This document shows positions 35,864 to 43,647 of a stretch of DNA of 43,647 bases, in pieces. Positions within the stretch are counted from its first letter, which is position 1. Each line of letters opens with the position of its first letter. A model generated the notes under the pieces. The model worked only from the letters and a program-made list of their open reading frames with translations, was not told where the DNA came from and made no database searches. The stretch is from assembly GCA_002070565.1 (NCBI GenBank), contig MWDM01000013.1:1-43647 (forward strand), in the 5' to 3' direction. This DNA is from Bacteroidetes bacterium ADurb.Bin139. Lineage in GTDB: Bacteria; Bacteroidota; Bacteroidia; Bacteroidales; UBA932. A program made the position numbers and the translations under genes.

Positions 35864-36583
35864 TTAGGATTCCCTTCCTGCAGAAGGATGTGCATATATA
35901 GCAGCAAGACTTTCCCTATAAACCCTCCCGACCGGGATCTTGACAGGTTCCATGTCATTAAGGATCACACTGTTTCGGGTGATGCTCACAATCTTGTCCT
36001 TCGATATGATATAGGACTTATGTATCCTTAAAAACCTGTCCCGCGGGAGCGTTTGTTCGAGCGCTTTGAGTGAACCAAAAGCCGTAATCCTTTTGTTTCT
36101 GGTATAGTAAGTAACGTATTCATGCTGGGATTCCATATAGATAAGCTCAGGCAGATCAATTTTGTGGATTTTGTAATCGGACTTTACATAAATGGACTCC
36201 GAAGCCTGTCTTGTCCTGTCACAGATTTCCCTGGCTTTATCAATGGCTTTTCGGAAACGGGAAAGCTCAATGGGTTTGAGAAGATAATCGGCAGCATCTA
36301 CCTCAAACCCTTCGACGGCAAACCGGGAATGTGCTGTTGTGAATATCACACAAACCGGCTTTTTCAGTTGCCGGACAAGCTCTATTCCGCTCATCTGCGG
36401 CATCTGAATGTCACAAAGTAATATGTCTGCCGTATGTTCTTCAAGATATTGTGCAGCCTGCGCAGCATGGTTGAAACTCCCGGTCAGTTTCAGTTCAGGG
36501 ATAACGGAAACATACTCTTCCAGGAGCCTGCGGGCAGGCGTCTCATCATCAACTATCACCACTCGGTATCGAAGATTTTTCAT
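35864..36583 (-). CDS. LytTR-family response regulator
   Basis: 239 residues. The receiver domain (about 5-120) has the acidic pocket VDDE, phosphoacceptor Asp58 in LLCDIQMPQMSG and LLKPIE with the conserved lysine. The LytTR DNA-binding domain (about 135-232) contains YMESQHEYVTYYTRN, SLKALEQTLPRDRFLRIHKSYI and VPVGRVYRE-like ends (PVGRVYRES). Members bind two direct repeats about 20-22 bases apart. Its ATG overlaps the kinase stop by 4 bases, so the pair is co-translated. Targets are not known; the divergent efflux operon is the closest candidate. Confidence 0.94.
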   Translation of the reverse strand: MKNLRYRVVIVDDETPARRLLEEYVSVIPELKLTGSFNHAAQAAQYLEEHTADILLCDIQMPQMSGIELVRQLKKPVCVIFTTAHSRFAVEGFEVDAADYLLKPIELSRFRKAIDKAREICDRTRQASESIYVKSDYKIHKIDLPELIYMESQHEYVTYYTRNKRITAFGSLKALEQTLPRDRFLRIHKSYIISKDKIVSITRNSVILNDMEPVKIPVGRVYRESLAAIYAHPSAGRES

Positions 36584-37578
36584 AGTTCAATCTTCAACGT
36601 GACAAGGTATTCTTTTTCCGTTCTCTGCATCTCCAGGGAGTGCTTGCCGGGATAATACAATTTGAGCCGCCTTTCCACATTGGAAACTCCCAGCCCTTCT
36701 CTCTCAAAATTTTGTTCATTGGCCTTACCCTTCGTATTGACAACGGTAAACAACAGCCTCTTATTTTCCACCAACAGGCTGATCGTGATCTTACCTGCAG
36801 GATTGCTTGTCATATCTCCGTGTTTGAAGCTGTTTTCAATAAATGGCTGCAGTATCATGGGAGGGATCTCTGCCCGGGCATCATCCACGATATGGGTGAA
36901 ACGTAAGTTTGCAATTTCTCCGTAACGCATCCCCTGAAAACCAAGGTAATTTTCAATATATTGGACTTCCCGGGCTATCGGCACTTTGTCTACCTGGCAT
37001 TCGTCAATAATATAATGCAGCATTTCGGCCAGCTTCATGATCATTTCCGGTGTTTTCTCACTTCTGGTATAACTTAAGGAATATAAAACATTCAATGCAT
37101 TGAAAACAAAATGAGGATCCATACGGCTTTTGAGCAGGGTCAGCTCCATGTCCTGTTTTTCCTGTATAAGATTCTCTGACTGTATCCTGATTTTCCGGGC
37201 ACGTATTCCCGTGGCACCTAAATAGGCTCCCATCACCAGCATTGAATTACGGAATAACGGGTAAATAAATGGTGACCGTTGAAAATGATCCCGGAGCATC
37301 AGTCTCAATACAATGTCTTCAGTCAACATCAACAGGCTCACGAAGGCCACAAGAAAACAGGAAGTGGTAAGCATGGCCAGCAATCTTGGCATCTTCTTGC
37401 GGTTCACGTATTCCAGGTATCGTTCCAGTCCGAAGAGCATCAGGGTCATCCAGCATGTATCCACAAAAGCCAGAACCAATGCGATCCAGGGATCTACACG
37501 CATAGCCCCTACGAACAGAAGGAGAAATACTGTTAAAAAAAATAGAAAATAATGGTATGTGCGGGATTTTTGAGTCAT
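36580..37578 (-). CDS. LytS-type sensor histidine kinase
   Basis: 332 residues from the ATG at 37578; the upstream in-frame Met at 37647 precedes the promoter box and is rejected. The N-terminal half has four predicted membrane segments (about 9-27, 30-50, 64-86 and 104-123). It then has a short coiled coil and the His_kinase domain: LLKSRMDPHFVFNALN with phosphoacceptor His156, then a HATPase end with PPMILQPFIENSFKHG and GLGVSNVERRLKLYY. No extracellular sensor domain is visible, so the signal may be sensed in or at the membrane. Its -7 box is 4 bases from the ATG, implying a message with almost no leader. Confidence 0.92.
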   Translation of the reverse strand: MTQKSRTYHYFLFFLTVFLLLFVGAMRVDPWIALVLAFVDTCWMTLMLFGLERYLEYVNRKKMPRLLAMLTTSCFLVAFVSLLMLTEDIVLRLMLRDHFQRSPFIYPLFRNSMLVMGAYLGATGIRARKIRIQSENLIQEKQDMELTLLKSRMDPHFVFNALNVLYSLSYTRSEKTPEMIMKLAEMLHYIIDECQVDKVPIAREVQYIENYLGFQGMRYGEIANLRFTHIVDDARAEIPPMILQPFIENSFKHGDMTSNPAGKITISLLVENKRLLFTVVNTKGKANEQNFEREGLGVSNVERRLKLYYPGKHSLEMQRTEKEYLVTLKIEL

Positions 37579-37581
37579 ATT

Positions 37582-37589
37582 CAAAGGTA
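37582..37589 (-). promoter_or_regulatory. -7 promoter element for the kinase/regulator operon
   Basis: The minus strand reads TACCTTTG, matching TAnnTTTG, with 3 bases between it and the kinase ATG at 37578. The -33 region is A/T-rich without a clear TTTG. Confidence 0.5.
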
Positions 37590-37619
37590 AATATATTCTT
37601 TGATTGAAGAAAATAAGTC

Positions 37620-37665
37620 GTTGCGTGAAAATTTTTGATGTTGGCATAAAATCTGCTTTACTTTG
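37620..37665 (+). promoter_or_regulatory. Promoter and possible LytTR operator of the efflux operon
   Basis: TTTG (37634-37637) followed after 20 bases by TTACTTTG (37658-37665, seven of eight positions of the preferred -7 form) places transcription near 37672, 18 bases before the tolC-like ATG. Two GTTG-centred half-sites (37620-37623 and 37640-37643) are 20 bases apart, two helical turns, one flanking and one overlapping the -33 region. This is the spacing class used by LytTR regulators. Half-site similarity is limited, so the operator call is tentative. Confidence 0.4.
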
Positions 37666-37689
37666 CCTGCTCGTTTTTATTGTTAGGTT

Positions 37690-39027
37690 ATGAAGAAATC
37701 TGCCTGTATTCTTGTTGTTTTATTATCTTTTGTGCAAGTGCAATTGCTTAGGGCACAGGACACATTGTATGTGGACCTGGAAACTGCTTTAAAAATCGCA
37801 CTCTCAGAGAGTCCGGTCATCCGTATTGCAGACCGTGAGGTGGTACGCGCCCTGTATGCACGTAAAGAAACCCAGTCCGGACTCTGGCCAAAAATTTCGG
37901 CCAGTGGTGTGTACAACCGCACCCTTAAAAAGCAGGTTATGGTGTTTGATTTCGGAGGAACGCCCACCGAAATCTCTGTGGGGACGGATAACAACTGGAT
38001 GGGAGGTGTAACCTTATCACTCCCGCTGGTGGCTCCTGCCTTATGGAAGACGGTACAGCTATCTGCTCTGGATATTGATCTTGCCGTGGAAAAAGCGCGT
38101 TCCGGCAGGTTAGCTATGGTCAGCGCGGTTAAACAAGCCTATTACTCCCTTCTCCTGGCTAAGGATTCCTATGTGGTGCTTAAGAAAAATTATGACAACG
38201 TGGCTCTAAACACCAAAACCGTTACCGATAAATATGCACAGGGGATGGCTAGTGAGTTTGAAAAACTCCGTGCCGAGGTGGCCCTTAAGAACCAGCGCCC
38301 GAACCTGCTGGCCTCTGAAACAGCTATAGAGCTGGCAGCTATGCAACTAAAAGCCCTGATGGGACTTGATATTGAGTATCCGGTGGTCTTTGCAGGCTCC
38401 CTGATCCAATATGAAGGTGAAGTTACTACAGTGGGTTTGTCCTCCACTAATGGATTTTCTCTGGAAAAAAATACTGACCTGATGCAGCTTGACATCCAGA
38501 AGCAACAGATGGAGCTGGCTATGAAGATTGCAAAAGCATCTTTTCTGCCAACCCTTAGCCTTTCGTCCAACTATCAGTATTCATCCATGAACAATGATTT
38601 CAGGTTCTCCAATTATAACTGGTACCCCTATTCCACGGCTTCGCTTGCACTGAGTATCCCGTTGTTCAACGGATTAAAGAGACAACAACAAATCCGGCAA
38701 AGCAAACTGAGTCTGGAAACGCTGGATGACAGCCGTGTCAATTCGGAAAGGACACTCCGCCTGAACGTGAGCAATTGCCTGAACCAGATGAGCAATGCAG
38801 TAGAATCGCTATCTTCAAACAAAGAAAACGTATCCATGGCAGAAAAGGCTTATTCCATAAGCTGCAAACAATATGAGGTTGGGATGGGAACGTGGCTGGA
38901 CCTGAGTGCTTCTGAACTGGCCCTGACACAAGCACGCCTTGCCTATCACCAATCGGTATACAACTACCTTTTCTATAGGGCAGAATTGGAAAAAATAACA
39001 GGAACAAGTAATTATCAAAATCAATAA
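37690..39027 (+). CDS. TolC-family outer-membrane efflux protein
   Basis: 445 residues with a signal peptide (1-23, ending LLRAQ) and two homologous OEP repeats of long helices with beta strands, as in TolC-type channels: YVDLETALKIALSESPVIRIADREV opens repeat 1 and ERTLRLNVSNCLNQMSNAVESL lies in repeat 2. The end ELALTQARLAYHQSVYNYLFYRAEL is the standard OEP C-terminal block. It forms the outer-membrane exit of the RND pump encoded by the next two genes, 3 bases downstream. Confidence 0.94.
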   Translation: MKKSACILVVLLSFVQVQLLRAQDTLYVDLETALKIALSESPVIRIADREVVRALYARKETQSGLWPKISASGVYNRTLKKQVMVFDFGGTPTEISVGTDNNWMGGVTLSLPLVAPALWKTVQLSALDIDLAVEKARSGRLAMVSAVKQAYYSLLLAKDSYVVLKKNYDNVALNTKTVTDKYAQGMASEFEKLRAEVALKNQRPNLLASETAIELAAMQLKALMGLDIEYPVVFAGSLIQYEGEVTTVGLSSTNGFSLEKNTDLMQLDIQKQQMELAMKIAKASFLPTLSLSSNYQYSSMNNDFRFSNYNWYPYSTASLALSIPLFNGLKRQQQIRQSKLSLETLDDSRVNSERTLRLNVSNCLNQMSNAVESLSSNKENVSMAEKAYSISCKQYEVGMGTWLDLSASELALTQARLAYHQSVYNYLFYRAELEKITGTSNYQNQ

Positions 39028-39030
39028 CAC

Positions 39031-40047
39031 ATGAACACATATAGGTTAGTCAGCCTGGTCACAGCCGTCGTACTTCTCACAGGATGCGGTTTAAAAACTG
39101 ATAAGCAACAGGATGTTGCCCAGGAAAAGATCGTTGTCAGGGCTGCCGCTGTTACCCTGGAAGAAGTGCCCCGGATCAATGAATTCACAGCTACGGTACA
39201 GGCAAATATCATCAACAATATTGCACCGCAAATGGCTGCCCGCATCAAGAAAATCTATGTAGAGGTGGGCGATTTTGTTTCAAAAGGACAAGAACTGGTG
39301 CAGATGGACGATAACAACCTGGAGCAGGTCCGTACACAACTGGAAAACATGGAAGTCTCTTTCAGCCGTGTGGATGAATTATACAAAGTGGGCGGCGTGT
39401 CCCGTTCCGAATGGGATGCACAGAAGACTGGCCTGGAGGTTTTGCGTACCCAGTATAGCAACCTGGTGGAAAACACACAGCTGGTAAGCCCCATAGACGG
39501 AGTAATCACCGCCCGTCATTACGACAGCGGAGATCTTTTTGGTATGAGCATGCCCTTGCTGGTAGTAGAACAGATCTCCCCGGTAAAGCTACTGATCCAT
39601 GTTTCGGAATCGTTCTTCACAAAAATCCGTAAAGGGATGGAGGTGGAAATTCGTCTTGACGTTTATCCGGGCGAGTTATTCAAAGGCAGGGTTTCGATCG
39701 TTTACCCAACCATTACTGCTGCTACCAGGACTTTTCCGGTAGAGATAGTCATCCCCAACGTCAACAGGAAAGTCAGACCCGGGATGTTTGCCCGTGTATC
39801 CATTGATTTTGGAGCAGAACCGTGCCTGCTCGTTCCGGACCAGAGTATCATCAAACAGCAGGGCTCGGGAGAGCGATACGTATATGTGTACAAAGATGGA
39901 AAAGCCCAATACAGGCTGGTTGAACCGGGCAGAAGGCTGGACTCTTATTATGAATGTCTGTCGGGCCTGGAAGAAGGGGAGCTGGTCATAACAACCGGTT
40001 TGAACAGACTTACCAACGGCGCTGCTGTTGAACTTGCTAATGAATAA
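39031..40047 (+). CDS. RND efflux periplasmic adaptor lipoprotein
   Basis: 338 residues with lipobox LLTGC (Cys19). It has the membrane-fusion layout: lipoyl-like half-motifs (IKKIYVEVGDFVSKGQELVQMD and its partner VSPIDGVITARHYDSGDLFG), a short helical hairpin between them, a beta-barrel domain (VEIRLDVYPGELFKGRVSIVYP) and a C-terminal membrane-proximal domain. It links the TolC-like channel to the inner-membrane RND transporter. The hairpin is short, as in Bacteroidota adaptors. Confidence 0.94.
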   Translation: MNTYRLVSLVTAVVLLTGCGLKTDKQQDVAQEKIVVRAAAVTLEEVPRINEFTATVQANIINNIAPQMAARIKKIYVEVGDFVSKGQELVQMDDNNLEQVRTQLENMEVSFSRVDELYKVGGVSRSEWDAQKTGLEVLRTQYSNLVENTQLVSPIDGVITARHYDSGDLFGMSMPLLVVEQISPVKLLIHVSESFFTKIRKGMEVEIRLDVYPGELFKGRVSIVYPTITAATRTFPVEIVIPNVNRKVRPGMFARVSIDFGAEPCLLVPDQSIIKQQGSGERYVYVYKDGKAQYRLVEPGRRLDSYYECLSGLEEGELVITTGLNRLTNGAAVELANE

Positions 40048-40056
40048 AGGAACATT

Positions 40057-43000
40057 ATGAGTATATATCAATCGGCAGTAAGAAAGCCGGTCACAACTGC
40101 CCTTATCTACGTAGGTCTTGCCGTTATCGGGATATTTTCGCTTTCAAGGCTATCGGTGGATTTTCTGCCCAGTATGAGTGATAACACCATTTTGGTCATC
40201 ACCACCTATTCCGGCGCAAGTGCCGCAGATATTGAGAACAACGTGACCAAGGTGCTGGAAGGCGCATTGAGCAGTGTAAGTAACCTGAAACATATCACAA
40301 CCAGCACCAAGGAAAACTCTTCGCTTGTGGTGATGGAATTTGAGTATGGTATAGACATAGACCAGGCAACAAACGATGTAAGGGACAAGTTGAGCCTGAT
40401 TGCAGACTATTTGCCCGACGATGCCAATACCCCAGTGCTTTTCAAGTTTAGTACCGATGACATACCCATCATGATCCTGTCGGTCCAGGCCCGGGAAAGC
40501 ATGAACAGCATGTACAAGATCCTGGATGACCAGGTGGCTTCTCCCCTGAGCAGGATCAAAGGGGTGGGCACAGTATCCATATCCGGTGCTCCCGAAAGGG
40601 AAATCCAGATATACTGTGACCCTTATAAACTGGAAGCTTATAACCTTACTGTGGAAGGTATAGCTGCAACCATAGCCTATGAAAACAGGAACACGCCGGG
40701 CGGAAACCTTGACATTGGAACAGAAACCCTGAATATTCGAATGGAAGGAGAATACCGGGATCCCAGCCAGCTGACAAACATCATAGTTGGTCATTTCCAG
40801 GGCCGGAATATCTTTCTGAGTGACGTGGCCCGGGTTGAAGACACCGTGAAGGAAAGAGCCCAGGAGACCTACATAGACGGGGTACAGGGAGGAACCATCA
40901 TCATTCAGAAACAGGCGGGAGCCAATACGGTACAGATCTGTCAAAAAGTGCTGGAACAGCTTCCGGAATTGCAACAAGAACTCCCTTCCGATATAAAAAT
41001 TGGCGTTGTCACAGACTTTTCCGACAACATCAACCGGGTAATAAGAAGCCTGGTAGACACCATCTTGATCACCCTGATCCTGGTGGTGCTTGTTGTATTT
41101 ATTTTCCTTGGACGCTGGCGCGCTACCCTCATTGTGGCCTTAGTCATTCCCGTGTCCCTGATAAGCGCATTCATTTACCTGCTTGTTACAGGAAATACGC
41201 TCAATATCATTTCCCTTTCCTCGCTAAGCATAGCCATTGGGATGGTGGTGGACGATGCCATTGTTGCCCTGGAAAACATCACAACCCACATAGAACGGGG
41301 AACAAAGCCAAAGTCGGCGGCCGTTTATGCCACCAACGAGGTGTCCATTTCCATCATCGCCTCTACCCTGACCTTGCTCGCTGTGTTCATACCCCTGACC
41401 ATGGTCTCTGGTGTTTCCGGGGAAATTTTCAGGCAATTGGGCTGGGTCGTAGCCCTGGTAAGTTCTGTATCAACCATTGCAGCACTCACCCTGACACCTA
41501 TGATGGCATCCCAGATGCTCCGCCTTAGCTCCAAAAAATCAAAATCATTTCAGAGGATATACGGGCCTGTGGAGAAATTTCTGAATGCACTGGACGTCGT
41601 TTACGCCAAAGCCCTGGACTGGACAGTCAGCCACCGCATAACCGTGATTTTGGTTTCGACTTTGATATTTCTGGCTTCGCTGTTACTGTTCATCAAGGTT
41701 CCAACCGAGTTTTTCCCACATCAGGACAACGCAAGGCTGTCGATGACCGTGAAATTACCCATCAATACCAGGGCAGAGATCACCAGGGAATTGTCTATGC
41801 GCATATATGAGCAATTCCGCAGGGATTACCCCGAAATTGAGACCATGACCTTTACCGTAGGCCAGGCTAGCGAAGACAACTTATTTGGCCAGCTGCGTGA
41901 TAACGGGTCTCACATCATGACCGCAAACATCCGTCTTTCCCTTAAAACCGAACGCAAACGTTCCATACAGGAACTATCCGATGCCATGCGTGATGACCTT
42001 AGAAGGTATTACCCCGAGATCCGCACCTTTGACGTTGGCGCCGGGATGGGTGGCTCTACAGGGGGCCAGACTACGGTAGACCTGGAAATCTACGGGAACG
42101 ATTTTTCCACTACCGATGCCCTTGCCACCCAATTGGCCAATCTGATGGAAAAGGTTCCCGGTACCTCACAGGTCACCATTTCCAGGGACGAATACTCCCC
42201 CGAATACCTGGTGGATTTTGACCGTGAGAAACTGGCTTCACACGGGCTAAACTTGTCCACGGCCTCGCAATTTGTACGCAACAGAATCAACGGGGCTATC
42301 GCTTCTTATTACCGGGAAGAAGGCGATGAATATTTGATTAAGGTAAGGTACGCTCCCGAATACCGGCAAACCCTGGAAGACATTCAGAACATTCTGATCT
42401 ACAACAACCAGGGACATAGAATCAGGTTACGGGATGTGGCTACCATTGGCCAGACCATGCAACCTCCCACCATTGTACGTAAAGACAGGGAAAGAATTGT
42501 AACCGTTTCCTGTGTTGCGGCAAAGGGAGCCGCCCTGAGTGACCTGGTAGAAGCAGCCCGGGAACAGGTGGGTAAAGTGGAAATCCCACCCGAAATCATG
42601 ATTGGTATAGGCGGAAGCTACGAAGACCAGCAGGAGTCGTTCCGGGATCTTACCCTTTTGATGGTATTGATACTCATTCTGGTATACATTGTCATGGCTG
42701 CGCAGTTTGAATCATTCTCCAGTCCTTTTATCATCATGTTCTCTGTACCCTTTGCCCTTACCGGAGTGCTGGCGGGTCTTGCCATCAGCAATACCCCCCT
42801 GAGTATCATGAGCATGGTGGGGTTGTTGATGCTTTTCGGAATTGTGGTGAAAAACGGGATTGTTTTGATAGACTACACCGTCCTGTGCCGGGAACGGGGC
42901 ATGTCTATCCGGGAGTCCGTTGTTACAGCTGGCCGTTCACGTCTGCGTCCCATCCTGATGACTGCATTGACCACCATATTCGGGATGGTTCCTTTAGCTG

Positions 43001-43164
43001 TTGGGAGGGGAGTGGGTGCAGAAACATGGAACGGGCTGGGTATCACAGTAGCCAGCGGTCTTACCGTGTCCACTGCTGTCACGCTTTTTTTGATTCCCGC
43101 CATTTACAGCCTGACATCTGAAAGAAAGGAAAAACGCAAAATGCGTAAAACACAACAACCATGA
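40057..43164 (+). CDS. RND-family efflux transporter (HAE1 type)
   Basis: 1035 residues, a full-length AcrB-type inner-membrane trimer subunit: first membrane helix at about 13-31, large periplasmic loops, helices 2-6 from about 330, and the second half repeating the pattern. The proton-relay pair is Asp399-Asp400 in GMVVDDAIVALEN, the HAE1 rather than heavy-metal pattern. GVGTVSISGAPEREIQIYCD and FFPHQDNARLSMTVKLP are typical porter and family blocks. Substrates cannot be predicted. It is third in the operon and overlaps the downstream PII-like gene by 4 bases. Confidence 0.96.
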   Translation: MSIYQSAVRKPVTTALIYVGLAVIGIFSLSRLSVDFLPSMSDNTILVITTYSGASAADIENNVTKVLEGALSSVSNLKHITTSTKENSSLVVMEFEYGIDIDQATNDVRDKLSLIADYLPDDANTPVLFKFSTDDIPIMILSVQARESMNSMYKILDDQVASPLSRIKGVGTVSISGAPEREIQIYCDPYKLEAYNLTVEGIAATIAYENRNTPGGNLDIGTETLNIRMEGEYRDPSQLTNIIVGHFQGRNIFLSDVARVEDTVKERAQETYIDGVQGGTIIIQKQAGANTVQICQKVLEQLPELQQELPSDIKIGVVTDFSDNINRVIRSLVDTILITLILVVLVVFIFLGRWRATLIVALVIPVSLISAFIYLLVTGNTLNIISLSSLSIAIGMVVDDAIVALENITTHIERGTKPKSAAVYATNEVSISIIASTLTLLAVFIPLTMVSGVSGEIFRQLGWVVALVSSVSTIAALTLTPMMASQMLRLSSKKSKSFQRIYGPVEKFLNALDVVYAKALDWTVSHRITVILVSTLIFLASLLLFIKVPTEFFPHQDNARLSMTVKLPINTRAEITRELSMRIYEQFRRDYPEIETMTFTVGQASEDNLFGQLRDNGSHIMTANIRLSLKTERKRSIQELSDAMRDDLRRYYPEIRTFDVGAGMGGSTGGQTTVDLEIYGNDFSTTDALATQLANLMEKVPGTSQVTISRDEYSPEYLVDFDREKLASHGLNLSTASQFVRNRINGAIASYYREEGDEYLIKVRYAPEYRQTLEDIQNILIYNNQGHRIRLRDVATIGQTMQPPTIVRKDRERIVTVSCVAAKGAALSDLVEAAREQVGKVEIPPEIMIGIGGSYEDQQESFRDLTLLMVLILILVYIVMAAQFESFSSPFIIMFSVPFALTGVLAGLAISNTPLSIMSMVGLLMLFGIVVKNGIVLIDYTVLCRERGMSIRESVVTAGRSRLRPILMTALTTIFGMVPLAVGRGVGAETWNGLGITVASGLTVSTAVTLFLIPAIYSLTSERKEKRKMRKTQQP

Positions 43165-43457
43165 AAGCATTATTCATATCTTTTTACCAGGCATTTTATG
43201 ACGAGGTTTTGGAAGCCCTGAATAAAAATAACGCAAGGGGCTTCACCTTCTGGGAAGAAGTGCGCGGACGCGGATCCCGTGACGGAGAACCGCATCTTGG
43301 AAGCCATGCCTGGCCAACCCTGAATTCCGCACTGATCACTTTTGTTCCGGACCATATGGTGGACCCTCTGCTGCAGGATCTTAAGAAAGTAGATGAATCC
43401 GCCCCAAAACAAGGTTTGCGTGCCTTTGTCCTGGAGGCAGAAGAAAGGACTGTGTAA
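43161..43457 (+). CDS. PG0541-family, PII-like transporter-associated protein
   Basis: 98 residues with no signal peptide or membrane segment. The sequence (MKALFISFYQAFYDEVLEAL, then GFTFWEEVRGRGS, LGSHAWPTLNSALITFV and GLRAFVLEAEE) is that of the small PII-like proteins encoded behind RND pumps in Bacteroidota, named after Porphyromonas PG0541. PII-like proteins often gate membrane transporters by binding nucleotides or metals, so a role as cytosolic regulator of this pump is plausible. The start overlaps the pump gene's stop by 4 bases. Confidence 0.88.
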   Translation: MKALFISFYQAFYDEVLEALNKNNARGFTFWEEVRGRGSRDGEPHLGSHAWPTLNSALITFVPDHMVDPLLQDLKKVDESAPKQGLRAFVLEAEERTV

Positions 43458-43480
43458 TCCTTTTTGAAGTGAGGATTGAC

Positions 43481-43497
43481 TGGGAGGTGGTAAGTAG
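43481..43497 (+). repeat. Single copy of the REP-like repeat
   Basis: GGGAGGTGGTAAGTAGT. Its first 15 bases are identical to 417-431, and the whole matches the complement of 499-516 apart from one missing G. It lies 23 bases after the PG0541-family gene stop, a typical intergenic REP position. Same orientation as the 417 copy. Confidence 0.8.
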
Positions 43498-43554
43498 TCG
43501 GCCCTTAAAAAGTAGTTAAAACATTGAAAATCAGCAAAAATAAGCCCAAAAACA

Positions 43555-43586
43555 TTTGGAATATATGCAGGAAATCAGTATCTTAG
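43555..43586 (+). promoter_or_regulatory. Promoter-like sequence at the window edge
   Basis: TTTG (43555-43558), 20-base spacer, then TATCTTAG (43579-43586), six of eight positions of TAnnTTTG. Any gene it serves lies beyond the window. The rest of 43498-43647 is A/T-rich and holds no gene I can support. Confidence 0.35.
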
Positions 43587-43647
43587 AGTAAAATTACTGC
43601 AAATAAATTCAAAAAAACATGGTTGGGAAATTGCCTAAAACACACCA

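Noticed and set aside
43498..43647. Start of an insertion sequence at the right edge
   Set aside because: The A/T-rich promoter-like sequence resembles transposase leaders but no terminal inverted repeat or coding region can be seen within the window.

Overview
The window looks like a chromosome segment of a Bacteroidota member, most likely order Bacteroidales. The signs are many lipobox signal peptides, BACON domains, a large TonB-dependent receptor with an N-terminal carboxypeptidase-regulatory-like domain, a PG0541-type gene behind an RND pump, and repeated matches to the Bacteroidota promoter (-33 TTTG, -7 TAnnTTTG) with A/T-rich leaders and no Shine-Dalgarno. Genes are densely packed, often with 4-bp ATGA overlaps. 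No CRISPR array, prophage or complete insertion sequence was seen.

Layout. 1-637 is non-coding and hairpin-rich and ends in an inverted pair of REP-like sequences just before a gene for a REP-associated (Y1/IS200-type) transposase (638-1588). The same 15-17 bp repeat returns at 43481, near the right edge. Short tandem repeats and a pyridoxamine-phosphate-oxidase-like gene broken by one stop codon follow (1643-2400), then a DmpA-type aminopeptidase, an M48 lipoprotein protease, formate-tetrahydrofolate ligase, a 1183-residue secreted M6-type protease with a small lipoprotein, and tRNA-Gly/tRNA-Leu. From 10580 to 15187 runs a compact minus-strand run: pheS, dppA-like, arcA, a mannose-1-phosphate guanylyltransferase and a YraN-like nuclease.

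15200-23211 holds a minus-strand set that reads as a nucleic-acid-scavenging locus: a surface lipoprotein nuclease (BACON + OB-like + BACON + NUC1), a TonB-dependent receptor, and a BACON/OB-repeat lipoprotein, closed by an intrinsic terminator. Beyond it lies a decayed 5'-nucleotidase. metK (23492-24703) diverges from it and carries a strong candidate SAM-II riboswitch ending at its start codon. mutS2, the diadenylate cyclase gene cdaA and comF follow on the minus strand.

29116-35817 (plus strand) starts with an M28 lipoprotein peptidase and continues with four tandem paralogues of a secreted alpha/beta-hydrolase. Two are clearly damaged (a frameshift in the second, a deletion-like junction between the third and fourth). 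Between hydrolases 2 and 3 sit four tightly spaced tiny ORFs (45, 26, 30 and 26 residues), each one hydrophobic segment, arranged as a duplicated A-B-A-B cassette. This is the most unusual content of the window and I know of no described system like it.

35864-37578 encodes a LytTR response regulator and its LytS-type kinase, divergent from a TolC/adaptor/RND efflux operon (37690-43164) that ends in a small PII-like PG0541-family gene. The divergent geometry suggests that the two-component system controls the pump. All functions are read from sequence motifs and family knowledge; no database search was run.
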